Shown here in pieces: positions 21,535 through 35,783 of a stretch of DNA of 64,000 nt. Location: assembly GCA_001466705.2 (NCBI GenBank), contig LATX02000211.1, forward strand, positions 1,178,001 through 1,242,000, in the 5' to 3' direction. Under the pieces are notes generated by a model, which saw only the letters and a program-made list of their open reading frames with translations, had not been told where the DNA came from and did not search any database. The DNA is from Moniliophthora roreri (Eukaryota; Basidiomycota; Agaricomycetes; Agaricales; Marasmiaceae). Positions within the stretch are counted from its first letter, which is position 1; every line of letters starts with the position of its first letter. The position numbers and the translations under genes are program-made.

Positions 21535-22978
21535 TTAATATACAGGGAAACTTGGATCAATATCTCTTGACCACGCTCTCAATCCGCCTATAACGTCTTT
21601 CACCACTATATCTGGTTTGACACCCCGCAAAGCCTCTGCAGCTATTTGGGAGTCGTTACCCAATCTACAGATGAAGAATATCTGAGTGTCCGGCTCTGAA
21701 GCTGCATACTCTGAGGGGCTCGCGACTATATGACTTAGAGGAACGTCTTGGGAGAGAAATTTTGGTTGGCGATCGAGATAAAGAAAGGGCAGCACTTACG
21801 TCGTGATTGAGGGAGGTGGCAGATATCGAACTCCGTACGAGGACGTACATCGATAAGCATGACCTTTGGATCGTCTACAAGTGCTTCAAGGGCCTAAAGT
21901 CGTTTTAGGTGGAACTAGTTAGAGAATGTAGGCGCTTAACTTGCCTTGACTGATATTCGGAGTCCGCTGTCACTGTCTACCAGACCACGTTGCTCCCAGT
22001 TGGGGGTTGCACCTCCACAGAACTGAATGTAGTCGGTTTCCTGGATCACCTGCTTATGTTCACCACAAGCCAGGCAAGAGGGTTTGCGAGCCCGAAGTTT
22101 GATGCTCCGGAAGGGAGGAATTCCTAATGCTGAAAAAATCAGCAGTGAAGGCGTGCCATCATGAAGCCCAGTGATAATCTTGATAGCTTCAAGAGCCTGG
22201 AGATTCCCTACAATCCCTGTTACAACGCCTAGAATACCCGTTTCCTCGCATGTACCTACATTCTCGGATGCAGGAGGTTTGGGAAACAAGCATCTGTAGC
22301 AGGGACCTCTTTCGCCGAGGTTGTATACACAGAGCTGCCCTTCAAACTTTTGCGCGGCCCCGCTGACGAGAGGCTTTCCGAGTGCTACAGCTGCGTCGGA
22401 GAGAAGATATCGCGTGGGGGCATTATCCGTGCAGTCCAGGATGACATCGTAAGATGCAAGCAGAGCTTCAGCGTTCTGGGGCGTTAAAGCCTCTATGATG
22501 GTGTCGATGTTCAGAGAAGCATTCATGCTAAGCAGCAGTTAGCCCGGAATCCTATTCAATCCATTAATACTCGTACCGTTTAAGAGCTATCGAGGCCGAC
22601 TCTGCTTTTGGCAATCCCAACGTGTCTTCGCTATGCAGGATCTGTCTCTGTAGATTGGATAATTCGACGACATCGTGGTCGATAATTCCTATCCGTCCTG
22701 AAAAATTTGGCATGGTGAAACCAGTCTTATCTTCGGTGAAAATTTCTGACGCGAACCTACGCCCGAAGCACCAAGATATTGTAAAGCTGGGCATCCTAGA
22801 CCGCCAGCACCGATGACGACGACGGAAGCATTGCGCAAACCGAGCTGACCTGTGCGGAAGAATTAATCTTGCCGAGATCATGGTAGTTCGAGTAATACAT
22901 ACCTTCCAGACCAAAACCATCAAGAATCATTTGCCTTCCATATCGTCGATAGTCTGCAAGTGGCAGCGGATTGTTCAT
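21535..22978 (-). CDS. UBA4: Uba4/MOCS3: E1-like adenylyltransferase plus sulfurtransferase
   Basis: Activates the ubiquitin-like sulfur carrier Urm1 (tRNA wobble-uridine thiolation, urmylation) and in many eukaryotes MOCS2A for molybdopterin. The N-terminus (22978) reads [15 protein letters not shown]. The ATP-binding segment is split by introns around 22860. [20 protein letters not shown] is the E1 signature. Two CxxC pairs that bind zinc are visible (PCYRC and SCLAC), and the adenylation-domain cysteine lies in GTCEETG. The C-terminal rhodanese domain (about 21535-21900) has its active-site Cys in [11 protein letters not shown]. Length and order match the family. It is divergent from APC10, with 39 nt between the two ATGs. 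A sulfite-oxidase-like molybdoenzyme is encoded at 62567-63835, so a role in cofactor supply is plausible. Confidence 0.95.
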
Positions 22979-23017
22979 ATTCTTTCGACGGCTCTATAGG
23001 CAACGATATCGAGCACG

Positions 23018-23912
23018 ATGGCGGTGGCAGCAGCACAAGTTGGTCAAAGTACGGTCGTTACACATGGGCCGATGTTCCCGTCCCAGGATGACTTGAACTC
23101 GCCCTTCATCTTGTCCTGTACGTGCAGCAAACTCCACCGTCACAAGGACTCAACTTGTCTTTTTCTTAGCTGACAAACGTCCTCCAAATCTACCTTGGCC
23201 GAATATATCAAGTCAGGGGAAATGGTCCGTATCATCGTACAAATTTGGTTTTGGAGCAGAGTGCTTGCTGGACGGCGAGCCAGATACTTTTTGGCAGTAT
23301 GTTCTATTGATATTATTGCTTTTCTGATTCTGAGATGCATAGCTCTGACGGGCCTCAACCCCACTTCATAACAATTGAATTTCCTCGAAAAGTCGCGATT
23401 CAGGTGAACTGCTGTATCTTAAGACGCGTTCTTCCTACTCATTGTACGCGCAGAAACTCAGTATATACCTCAGCCATCCTCAAGATGATTCCTACACGCC
23501 GTCTACGCTAGCAATACGTGCGGGAACGGGTCCGAGTGATTTACAGGATGTCCGTATAATAACGCTCGAAAAACCAGATGGCTGGTTAACTTTTGATGTC
23601 TCTTCTGAGCCTAATGAAGACGGAGATGGACTGTGAGGATTTTGAGTCGCTTAAAGTGGATGATATTCATAGTGTGGCTACAGGAAACCAGTCTTTGCGT
23701 ACGTTCTCCAAGTCATCATCGTCGCAAACCACATGAACGGTAAAGACACGCATGTCAGAGGTTTGAGAGTTTTAGGGCCTATAGAGTATGTGCGTTTTCT
23801 CTCTGGGGATGTCGTGAACTGATTGGAGATATCACGCAGAGACCCAACAGGAGATGACGACCCTTTTCCTTTCCTATCGACCGAATTCAAGATGCACGAA
23901 ACCATCCGATAG
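23018..23912 (+). CDS. APC10: Anaphase-promoting complex subunit 10 (DOC domain)
   Basis: Substrate co-receptor of the APC/C ubiquitin ligase, which drives mitotic exit. The reading starts MAVAAAQVGQSTVVTHGP and is spliced through about five short introns. The DOC jelly-roll domain follows: GKWSVSSYKFGFGAECLLDG, DTFWHSDGPQPHFITIEFPR, KLSIYLSHPQDDSYTPS, LAIRAGTGPSDLQDVRIITL and a VLQVIIVANHMNGKDTHVRG segment. It closes with FKMHETIR, close to the Ile-Arg tail that in the family docks on APC3. The C-terminal IR is therefore kept. Length is about 215 residues, normal for a fungal APC10. Confidence 0.94.
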
Positions 23913-24083
23913 CCCGGTCACAATCATTTTCGTTTCTGTTTGTATTCTTCTTGTAAGATTGATGGGTGTACACTACAACAAGACGAAGATACACACTACA
24001 TCTAATCCCATGTTAATGGTCCAGATGCATTCCGCATTCCCGAATTAGCGTATAAATAAATAATGATACAAGGATAAAGCCGT

Positions 24084-25805
24084 CTACGAAGAGGGATAGG
24101 GAAGGTGATTAGGCGGAGGGAACTGAGTAGGCTGTTGTTGGTGTGACGGCCAGTGCTGGTGCTGTTGTTGGGGTGAGCGGTAATGCTGGGGGGATGGAAC
24201 AGTACTCGTTCGTTCTGCGCTGTTGAAACTTGCATACGGACGAGCAAAATCGTGTTGTATCCATCCTTCATTCAGTGTGGAGCGCTGCAGGTCGTGTCAA
24301 CATCGAACGTTCACAAACGCCTCCGATAGACTCACGTTAGGTCCACTTCGGCCATTCATAACATGATGGTATTGCGCATGGGGTATTTGCTGTCCGTATG
24401 CTTGCACTTGCGTACCAAGGTTCATGCTGTACTGTGGTTGTGGAGGAGGTATAGAATGCCCTTGTTGCTGTGGGGGCTGATAATGTTGGAATGCGATGGG
24501 CTTGGGCTGTGTTTGGGGAGACGACCGGACATCTGACGTAGCCATTCTGTCATATCCGTTCACATATCCGTTGCTGTAACTCGAACTCGAACTCGATCGC
24601 ATATCCGAGTAATTAGCGGGTAGCTGGTAAGAAGTCTGGGGATAGGTAAGAAGGGAGGGATGGTGGTTCTGCGGTGGAAGTGGAGCATGATCCTGACTTT
24701 TCCGAGCATTACTTGAGAACATGGCAGGAGAATTCCAAGACGACGCAGGCGTGAACATCTTGGACCGACACTGTCGACAAAAGAATTCGACGTCTTCCCA
24801 ATTGCGTCTGGCTCTACCAGCCTTCTGGTCAGCCTTGTCATGGCAGGGTATGTGCTGCCACTTATAGCATTTCCCGCAAGACATTAATGGGACACCGTCG
24901 TCCTGTTTACAAATTAGGATGAACGATCAGCAAACAATAAAGCAGGAGGGAATGAACTGACCACATTGATGCCACGACGGTGACAGATTTCGCAGTCCAA
25001 CTCCCAGTCGTCACCTGCAGGGGTTCGAGTACCGCTAGAAAGGCCGTTGACAGATGGTGCGCCCGAACCCGCTTTTCTGGCGTTAGATTTAGCCCCATCC
25101 GTACCCTCCACATCCACATCCACATCCATACTGTGCAGGGAGGAATAGAGATTTCAACCAAATGTCCAGCAGCTTCAACAACAATGACGTACCTTTCTTC
25201 ACCCTCCTTCTCTTTTGCCTCTAGCTGCGCTTCTCTCTCCTTCCTTCTCTGTTCTCTCGCCGTCTCCCGCTTCATTCTCTCGGACTCCTCCTTTTTCTGT
25301 CTAGCCTCAGCTCTCCGTGCACGGCCCATCTTTTCTTCTTCCTCCGCCTTCCTCTGCGCAGCCAACCTCGCTTCTTCTTTTTCACTCTCCTTCATCGCTA
25401 TCCGAGATGATCGTTTTCGATGTACAATGGCCTCTTCCAGGCGACGTTTATTTTCAATTTCCTGAAAGATTAAGGTTGAGTTATACGAAACAAAGAATAA
25501 ACGGAAGACCCCACCCGAAGTTCCTCCGTAATGAGGGGCACGATATGATTGGCAAGGGCTTTGTAGAGTGCCTTTTCAGCGTAATGGGTCGCGCCCTTCC
25601 AGCGCTCGGCAATGTGTTCCCATTCGTACAGTGTAACGCAAATCTAGGCTAATACGTCAGAAAGAACATACACGACGTGGATAAAGATGGTCTTACCGTT
25701 TCCCACTCAATGAAGTCCTCTGGTAACGGTGGTTCTGGTTCCTGTTCTTCAGGTTTAGTGTCCTCTTCAGCAGCGGGCTTTCCCTCCTCCTCCTCCTCCT
25801 CCTCC

Positions 25806-25854
<49 letters not shown>

Positions 25855-27495
25855 CCGCTGCCTCTTCACGTGGTTCTTCTTCCTCTTCTTCCTTGTCAGA
25901 CAGCTCTGTCAAATCACTCAAAGCCGAGCTGGAGCCGCTTTCCAACCCTGTCTTCCCCTCATTGAGCCACTCCTCAGGTATAGCCTGCCACTCCTCATCG
26001 TCCTCTTCCCGCGCACCTCGCAGCCTAGCACTAATTCTAGTCCCAAGTGGTCTTGAGGAAGAGGAATTACGCGTGAGTCGCCCCGAAAGAGGCGGCTGTG
26101 GTCGTTTATTACTGCTGCTGGAAGGTGACCGACTATAAGCAGCATCAGCAGCAGCTTGCCGATTCAATTCGGCAAGCTGCTTCGCCTGGGCATCTAACAA
26201 TACATTGGCCTTTTCCTTTGCTGCTCTACCGCCGGTGCGTCTTCCAGGGGTAGGAGGCTCCTCTTTAGCTTTAGTTCTGCCATTTGAATTCCCTTTGGCT
26301 TTGGCTTTGGTAGCGGTAGTACGAGAAGATTTTGTTTTCTTGGCCTTTCTCGTAGTCCCCTGAGCGGCAGCACCTCGTTTCCGCTTGCCCTTATTTACGG
26401 GTCGTGGCGGCTTCGGACGTTCTCGTTGAATCCATAGACGATCCGCTGAAAAATGATGAGTTTCATTCATGGGCACGATGTGAATACCTACCACCAATGA
26501 GCCAATAAGCGTTTCGCTTAGCATCGTATCCAATAGGTTCGATGCGCTAAACCAGAGTGATGAATTCAGAAGAGCTGATTACAGCGGTGACAACACTACA
26601 CTCACCCAGTCGGCGGCTTCGTCGTCGGTTTTCATTATCATACGAAGTCGCAACGGGTTATGGAATTGCCATTCTGTAAGGAGATGCATTGAGTCGAGCT
26701 TTTCGAGCATGGACAGGGAGTTCCAGTCTTTGGTTTCTCCCAAATTTGTAGATTCGACGGACTGGGAATGGGATTGGACAGGTCTTTTGGTCTCTTCTTC
26801 ATCTTTGACATCCAGTGCATCAGAAGCAGGAGTCTGAGGTCGTGACGGTGAGGCACTCGTAGATGCATGGAAATCATTTTCGTGCGAAGGATCCTGCTCT
26901 TCGGATTCTTCAGCTTGAGCTTTAAATGCGTCCTCTTCGTCTTCTTCTACGACAGAGGCATAACGACTGTTATTCGACGTCTTGGGCGGTTCGGGGCCAA
27001 TGGAGTTGGCGAGGGGATCACGTCTATTATATTGCCTTCGCAGAGCGGTTTGCCAGGTATCCAGACTGAAAACGCGGTTAATACGCGTTGAATTGGTAGA
27101 ATATCATATGGATGAGGACACACTTGAGTTTCCGATCGTTGGAGAGCACGATGAGAAGCCTTAACATGATGCGGGGTAAAACGATACTGTTTCCTTGAAC
27201 GAGGTCGTCTTCAATATTCTGGATGCACATCCAGCGACACAGGGCGCAAATATATTAGATACCATGGATGTTACCAAAAAAGCACGAAGCGACATACCTG
27301 AAGAGTGACATCGTCCATATTGAATAACTGGCTAAAGGTAAAGAAGAATTGGCTAAACGCCGCCCATTTCCAGTTGGTTCTGAGCGTGGTGAGCTCTTGT
27401 GCAAACGGTTGGGCAGGGTTATGAATAGAGGTATCCTGGGGGTTTTGTTGGGATGGATTGGCTATGGAAGTACGAGTGGCAGCTCGGCGAGGCAT
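24084..27495 (-). CDS. DDT/WHIM and PHD-finger chromatin protein
   Basis: A nuclear protein resembling ISWI-partner subunits (RSF1/CECR2/ITC1-like layout), which position nucleosomes. The start is MPRRAATRTS at 27495. The N-terminal DDT-like part reads WKWAAFSQFFFTFSQLFNMD and PRIMLRLL. An acidic linker leads to the WHIM-like segment MHLLTEWQFHNPLRLRMIMK, followed by IEPIGYDAKRNAYWLIGADR and LWIQRERPK. A basic Lys-rich stretch follows, then a run of about 28 Asp/Glu residues, a charged coiled coil (KEEARLAAQRKAEEEEK) and a PHD zinc finger (CEICHRRG, SCGKCYKW, HIPCHD, FFCRQC). The last 200 residues are Gln/Pro/Ser/Tyr-rich, ending in NHLPYPSS. The exact orthologue is uncertain. Confidence 0.82.
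25783..25855. repeat. Trinucleotide microsatellite coding for an Asp/Glu run
   Basis: On the + strand, tandem TCC repeats are followed by about fifteen ATC/TCA repeats. Read on the minus strand they encode a run of Asp then Glu residues in the DDT/PHD protein. Such tracts change length by replication slippage. Confidence 0.95.
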
Positions 27496-27788
27496 CCTGA
27501 ACTGCACAAGGTCGAGACTGATGAGCCTTGTTTTGAAGACCGGCGTTGAATTCTGCAGAAACCTCGCCCGACGACGTTGATGAGATGATGAAAGTATAAG
27601 GGAAAGAGGGGTAGATAAAGGAGAAGTATGAGAAGCAAGATGGATATGGGCTTGAAAAACAGCTTTTTTTTGTTGAGCTCGCTGTGGCCAACGATGAAGG
27701 CAGTCCCTAACAGAAGCCCAGGCCCGTGATGAGCTTAGGGTTAAGGTTATAGGACTTGGTGGGAATTACTCCGAACTTTAACTCCACA

Positions 27789-28699
27789 ATGGACCACCAT
27801 CATTACACCGGCTGCGGCCATGAAAGTCACGACCATGACCACGACCACGACCATGAACATGAACAGGGTGGTGCTCAAGATAACCTATACCAGCATATCG
27901 ATCGTCAACATGTTGTCGCTTTGAATGCTTCAGACAACGGCAAAGGACCCGATGTCATTAAACCATGGCACGAACGTCTGGGCGAAGAAAAGGTGCAGCC
28001 CTTTTGATTGATGTGTATACTTATCTCATCTTCACAGTTTGTGGAATCCGATGCAGATGATCAACTGTACTGCCACAGCACTTGCCAATTGATCATCGAC
28101 TCGCTGACGAAACGCGTTGATCTAGCATCCTTCGCATCCCATTCACTGGAAGCGTAAAACTTCGCTCTTTACTACTCAAGTCTGGCCCCACAGACCAGAC
28201 TCCAGCGAAAGTCCTCGTGGTGAGTGCTAATCCTTCTTCAATTGAGCTGTAATTGAACCTCAACGCGCTGTATACAGTTCGCGAACGAGAATAATCTGGA
28301 TTTCGATGACGTCGCCGATAGAAGTCCAACGCAGGAATTCGACGTTGCTCAAGGAAGAGAAGTCGGGGAATACGCGGTCAAGTCAGTCCATCCAAAGAGC
28401 TGTCGAGCATCTGATCCAATCGGTCTCCGTTATAGGACAGCCAAATTCAACAATGTTTCATCCCTCACCCTGTTCTTCCCTCGCTCTCAAGGAGCAGAAA
28501 ATATTCGCATCTACTACATCGGTTTGCTTGGCACTTGGACTGAGGTGAGTATCAACTAGGCGTGTACTGTGCAACTCTGTAACTATTTTTTCAGCGTAAT
28601 CAACAACCTGTTATTGCGGTCTATGAAGCCCAGGCTAACCTTGCTGACCATGAAAAGATTCAGGGTACCGATAGTCTTTTCAGCGCTCCACAAACCTAA
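27789..28699 (+). CDS. PITH-domain protein with His/Asp-rich N-terminus
   Basis: The PITH fold (formerly DUF1000) is the proteasome-interacting domain of thioredoxin-like TXNL1 and also occurs alone in PITHD1-type proteins. This one has no thioredoxin domain. The start gives MDHHHYTGCGHESHDHDHDH and more His/Asp/Glu. PITH follows: LYQHIDRQHVVALN, KPWHERLGEEK, LRIPFTGSVKLRSLLLKSG, VLVFANENNLDFDDV, EYAVKTAKFNNVSSLTLFFP and AENIRIYYIGLLGTW. Four or five introns of 50-65 nt join these in frame. The closing segment is EKIQGTDSLFSAPQT. The His/Asp tract could bind metal ions, but that is inference. PITHD1-type proteins of about this length keep a similar His-rich start. Confidence 0.93.
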
Positions 28700-29471
28700 G
28701 CGAGAAAGAGAAGATTATTAACGGGCGACGTAATACAAAGAAGCAGCATTTCTTGAACGTGTATTAATACAGCATACTGACAAAATTACTTCCCGTTCTA
28801 CGACAAAGTTGATGTATGTGAACAGGCTGCAGCATACATCTTTCAGAATCATCACTGATTATCCCGTTCCTAGATGATTTATGGTTCCACCTCGGCCGAT
28901 TTCTGTTTCTTTAATCCACAAGGGCGACTTGATGGAGTTTGTGAGCCTCGTGTACCGATCATACGACGATCAAAGCCGAGAACAACGAGTTGCGCTGTGT
29001 GGCGGAGTTCAGTGGGAAAATCCACAATTCGTACGAAGAGATTGTATTACACTGATCTCGTCGTTGAGCCAGGGGGCAGAGCTACATAAGGCCAGAGGTT
29101 CCGTCTAGGTACCTCACGGTTAATTGTACCTTCAACGACCAAGCAAGCTTATCGCCAGTCTTATCGCGAACAGTGGTAAGCACTAAAGAATTACTGGTGG
29201 CAGGAGTTGCAGCGTGATATTTCACTCAAAGGATTCGATGCGATTCTACCCGCGAAGAACATATTTTGCTTGAATATCAAAACTTGGGTTTAAGCCTCTG
29301 TGGCAACCACTGGGGAGTGTGCACTAGCATATGGTTTTCGTTGTATCCATGAGGTTCGGTAGTCTGCCGCTTGTATCATAATCCCACAGTTCTCTCGCCT
29401 CGTGAAGACCAAAGAACAGAAATATATTCCTTCGGAATTTCGGCTGCTCAGGTGCTCGGCGAGAATGCACC
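28700..29471. other. Intergenic region, nothing recognised
   Basis: Several short open frames exist here, but none shows a known family, splicing support or a paralogue. The first part should hold the 3' end of the PITH gene transcript. Confidence 0.4.
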
Positions 29472-30080
29472 TGATACAAACATTTTCATTCTCCTACACT
29501 AAGTATGATCCTCATTTAGGTTTCTCTACACTATTACTGATATCTCCCGCGTTCAGATACTATCGATCCTGGCTCTGTGTATTGATGCGTCCACATGGGA
29601 ACGCGATTCCTGACTTGCTGATTCTGATACTGTCCACCTCAAAACTCGAGACATGTACCTATTTTGCACCTCAGGCTCATCCGCCATTCTGGGGGGCCTA
29701 CTATTTAATTTTCTCCGTTCAATTAACCTTCAGACAGGCTGGCTTTTGCAAATAGACATATGATACAAGAGTCATTAGTCTTTTCGCATCCCATATGATC
29801 TTCATTTAGGTTTCTCTACAGTATTGCTGATATCTCTCATGACTGGATACTAATGTTCGTAGTGGACTGAGCGCTGAACCCGCATGGTAACCCGATTCTT
29901 GTTATGTTTAACTTCCTGATCCTGATATCATTCGTCTCAAAACTGCAGTCCAACCGCACTACACGCCTTCGTTGAGTTGCGTGGTCGTCCTGAGGAACAT
30001 AAGGTTTGTTTTTCTCCGTTCAATCAATTCTTTTGGGCGGTGACCTTTATTGCAGGCCTTCGTGCTCGTATCTCCTTTGA
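29472..30080 (+). repeat. Imperfect tandem repeat of about 290 bp upstream of the chitinase gene
   Basis: Two direct copies are visible, about 29472-29760 and 29761-30080. Shared blocks in order are TGATACAA, ATTTAGGTTTCTCTACA, TGCTGATATCTC or a variant, ACATGGGAACGCGATTC against GCATGGTAACCCGATTC, CTCAAAACT, and TTCTCCGTTCAAT. Offsets are 289 nt at the left and 299-300 nt at the right, so there are small indels. No open frame spans both copies. Confidence 0.8.
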
Positions 30081-30098
30081 ATAGAGTGGATCTGGTGG

Positions 30099-30106
30099 TA
30101 TAAAAG
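30099..30106 (+). promoter_or_regulatory. TATA box of the chitinase gene
   Basis: TATAAAAG lies 76-83 nt upstream of the ATG at 30182, a usual distance for a strongly regulated fungal gene. A short GCCTC repeat (30138-30160) sits in the leader. Confidence 0.55.
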
Positions 30107-30181
30107 CTTGTGTTTTTTCCGAGATGTTTCTTCGGCCTGCCTCGCCTCGCCTCGCCTCGCATCCTGGTTTGATTCTCGGAA

Positions 30182-32495
<2,314 letters not shown>

Positions 32496-33445
32496 ACGAC
32501 CGTCATAGTGGCGTGGAATCTCCTTGTTCCACTTCAATACTTATTGGATGTAGCATCAAAGTGTAGAATGTATGTACTTGTCTAAGTAACAATGTAAGTA
32601 ACTGAAATAGGCTGGCAAATAAGATGTTTCGCAGTAGAGTTGGCGCGGTGTGTTCAAGTTCGACGGAACCAACCTAGGAGGTGCACCTACAGTCGCGTGC
32701 GTCCGTATACCTGCTAATTCAATCTTCACCGGCTTTAAACAACCCCGACGAACGTTCCTCAAGAAAGCTGTAAAGCACATGAAAGTGGCACTAGAGGACA
32801 GGCTGTCGCGATGATTTTGATCTGTCCTGTGCGGCGCCATGTGGTTCAGTCAAACGAAGACCCGGTTAGACTGAGAGTCGGGTCCTGGTCGGGTCTACAG
32901 CATGTGTCTGTGCTCTTAAATTGCTGAGACACTGCGTACACCACCAACCCAACATTGGACGCCATCAGTCGTGTCCAATTATGATCTGCGTACAGCTTGC
33001 ACATGACTGGACCCTGGAGAAAATGCTAGAAATCGGCGTTCCTGGCCCTCTCCCATGTCAGATTTGGCACCAAAGTGCAGAAATTATTTCCAGGATGGCT
33101 CTGAAGGCCCCCAGGGTGGGAGGATCTCACCGGGTTGGTGAATTATATCTCGCGTACTTGGAATGTACGTCGCTAGGTACCTGTCATGTCCTACCAACGG
33201 CATGGCACAGAGACTTTGGTCACGTACTGATGGCATCCCTTATCGAGTTGGTGGCGTACTGTAAGATACAGTCCCAGTAAAATGTACACAGTAAACAGGG
33301 AGACGAGAGAAACCATGACAGATAACAGGGAACGAGTGTGTACAGGAGTGGGTAGACTTGTACAAAGTGGTATGCGAAAAAGGCAAAAGGAAAACCATAC
33401 AATGACCGATTGCATGTGCCGTGAAGGGGTATAAAATCCCCTCCT
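32496..33445. other. Intergenic region, nothing recognised
   Basis: About 950 nt between the chitinase stop and the eIF1A stop (convergent genes). Short frames on both strands show no conserved domain. This is longer than the other convergent gaps in the window, so a small unannotated gene or old element is possible. Confidence 0.4.
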
Positions 33446-34104
33446 CTAGATATCATCAATATCGACTTCTCCCTCGTCACCAAACTCGAACGTGCATTCT
33501 CCGTCTTCCTCGCCAAAGTTGTCAGTTTCATTAATTTTGGCGTTTTCGGGGAGTTCACCGTACGCTTTCACTGTGATGTATCATTAGTTGTAGAAATGGA
33601 AATGCTTTTCAGTAGGACATACAGTTCCGTGCCTCATCAGCAGTGTATTTTACGATGACATCTGCCTTGTCATCTTGGAAATCTCGAAGAGAGAGCAGGA
33701 TGATATCGCCTTGGTTGATCCAGACCTATACAACCATAGAAGAATTAGCCATTCGATCTAGAAGGAAAAAGTGACTGAGAACGCACCTTTTTCCTCATCT
33801 TCCCTCTTATATGTGCCAAACGCTTCTCTCCATCAAAGCACTGAGCTTCTAAACGACCGTTACCCAGCATCTTGATTACTTGTGCATATTCCTGTCCGTC
33901 TTCACGGAAGACAAGTTCACGCTTGTCGTCGTCATTTTCGTTCTTTCCACGTCTGCGATTTTTGCCTCCCTACGTCGATTCAGTTGATTGATGTCAGTCT
34001 TATGGCTGGAATCTCGTATTTACCTTTCCTTTATTCTGTCGTAAAAAACTTGGGAGTCAAAATCGAAAGAGATCTTCACAGTAGGCTCTACGCACCTTGG
34101 GCAT
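33446..34104 (-). CDS. TIF11: Translation initiation factor eIF1A
   Basis: eIF1A helps the 40S subunit bind the ternary complex and scan for the start codon. The first exon is only ATG CCC AAG (MPK) at 34096-34104, followed by an intron that opens GTGCGT. Then [19 protein letters not shown] leads into [70 protein letters not shown] and the acidic tail, ending [10 protein letters not shown]. The OB fold and the C-terminal DIDDI tail, which contacts other initiation factors, are both complete. The length of about 145 residues is normal. Highly conserved, no doubt on identity. Confidence 0.97.
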
Positions 34105-34948
34105 GTTGGTGAGTAGTAAGAGTTTTTGCTCTGCTTCTTGCCTCTAGCTAGAGTATGATAGACAAAGAGCAGAGGGTTGAAGAGTTGTTGATTGAGTCGA
34201 CTTGTGAGGTGTACGACGCTGAGAACGATGAGCTCGATTCGGACCATCTTAGTGGCAGTGCACTCGCTTAGTCAGAGCGAGCGGTGGCGTCGCCGACAGC
34301 CCCAAGGGTTTCTGTAGCCGGTTTCCCTCAAAAATGCTTGCAAATGCCCCAAGTTGCCTCGATCCAACGGCTCCTGCAGTGGCCTTGCACTTTTGTCCAA
34401 ACCTCAAAATTTTGCCCAGGGTCTTGTATACAATATACTCTAGCCTCTAGTTGCACTGCAAAGCGGAAGGCAGGCATCCCGCCCCCTATACCAACTAGTA
34501 ACTTTACAGCCATTTGCAAAAGTAAGGACAGTCATTGATCGCGGCTCTTTTCAAGTCAACACGTCAAACGGCTGTAAGTGAATATTCTGAAACTCAACAT
34601 CCGCACTGACAATGAGAGAACAGCCTGTTCGGGTCCCTGGGGAAGGCGCACAAACCGGTTAATTACATCTGAGGTACATTTGGCTGCCAGATCCGAGACC
34701 TTGAACGCCCTAGGTCTGGTGACAATGTGGATGTAAATAGCAGTGAACTAAAGTCCTTTTTTGCACACGCAGCATTGACTTTCACTTGGCTTTCACACCG
34801 TGCTTGCTACCTTCCTTCAAGTTCCTTGTCACCTAATGGCCGAGGGGATGCCACTCACGTCTGGCAGTGCCGAGGTCGGAGGCCTACAAAGCACGCCGGA
34901 TACTGGGGGGCTGTGCTGGGTCGGGAGGCTACTTGGTTTAAATGCGTT
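34105..34948. other. Intergenic region between eIF1A and the LYR protein
   Basis: About 840 nt lie upstream of eIF1A and downstream of the LYR gene. It should contain the eIF1A promoter. I see no supported gene. Confidence 0.4.
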
Positions 34949-35398
34949 TCATGGAGTGGGATCACTTGTTGAGTCGGGATACATCCTCTTGAGATGACGA
35001 TACTTGCGAAGGGAATACAGGGCAAGAGTTTCTGGTGTAGTTGCGGAGCGACAGATAAGTGACATCAAATCTTGTTTGCAATCTGTCAGACGAACCATTC
35101 TTGATGTATTCACCCAATTTGAAAGCCTTCTCAATCTCATTGGGATCTGTAAGATTCCGGTTCTCTACAGCAAGAATAGGAGGTGAGAATGGTGCTGTTA
35201 AAAGAGACACAGGTATGAGGCGCACTTTCAAACAACCTTCTTAATTTGCCATGAAAGTCGTATCTGGTTGCGATGTGAGCCTAGTGAAGCTGTTGAACGA
35301 TGGAGAAGGACGCACGAGGGATCCGGATAATCTCTTCCCAAGCGATGCAGTTCCTTGTATAGAGCGAGGGCTCGGAGACGGGTGGATTGGGAGGCCAT
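34949..35398 (-). CDS. LYR-motif protein (Complex1_LYR family, LYRM5/ETF-regulator-like)
   Basis: Small mitochondrial LYR proteins bind the acyl carrier protein and help assemble iron-sulfur or flavoprotein complexes. Four exons join in frame: MASQSTRLRALALYKELHRL with GRDYPDPS; then YDFHGKLRRLFE; then KNRNLTDPNEIEKAFKLGEY; then TLALYSLRKYRHLKRMYPDS. The ALALYKELHRLGRDYPDP start, with a LYK variant of the LYR tripeptide, and FHGKLRRLFEKNR match the LYRM5-type subgroup that acts on electron-transferring flavoprotein. The length is about 95 residues. The subgroup is likely but not certain. Confidence 0.88.
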
Positions 35399-35783
35399 GG
35401 CGGTTGTAAACAGAGTTAATCTATACATGTCCACGGCGACCGGGCGGCAGATACCGACGCTGACAGTGTGTGAACCAATGTGGTACAGTAGTAGTAGTAG
35501 TACAGCACCGGTATACTGTTACTAGGCTTCCAGTAGCTTTGCCATGGCCCTTCCCCATCCACTATCCTTCACAGATACTGGGAGCAGCAGACAAGCTGGC
35601 GTTCGCTCCGGTAGCGCTCGCTGGAGCAAAAACCTCTACGATTCATGTGGTCGCTGAACCTGGACTGATTTTACGTTGACTCGTCAATCAGGGCCATCAG
35701 GGTCATTATGAGTACTTGCCTATATCAGGTCAACCGTCCAAGTAACGGTTATCCCGCTCGCTAGCGGGTTTTGGCAGGCTGTG

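Noticed and set aside
25677..26138. Plus-strand frame with a Ser run
   Set aside because: It is the reverse of the Asp/Glu tract of the DDT/PHD gene.
35752..35767. Short hairpin CCCGCT...AGCGGG upstream of PHO84
   Set aside because: Only six base pairs; too short to call a terminator or regulatory element.
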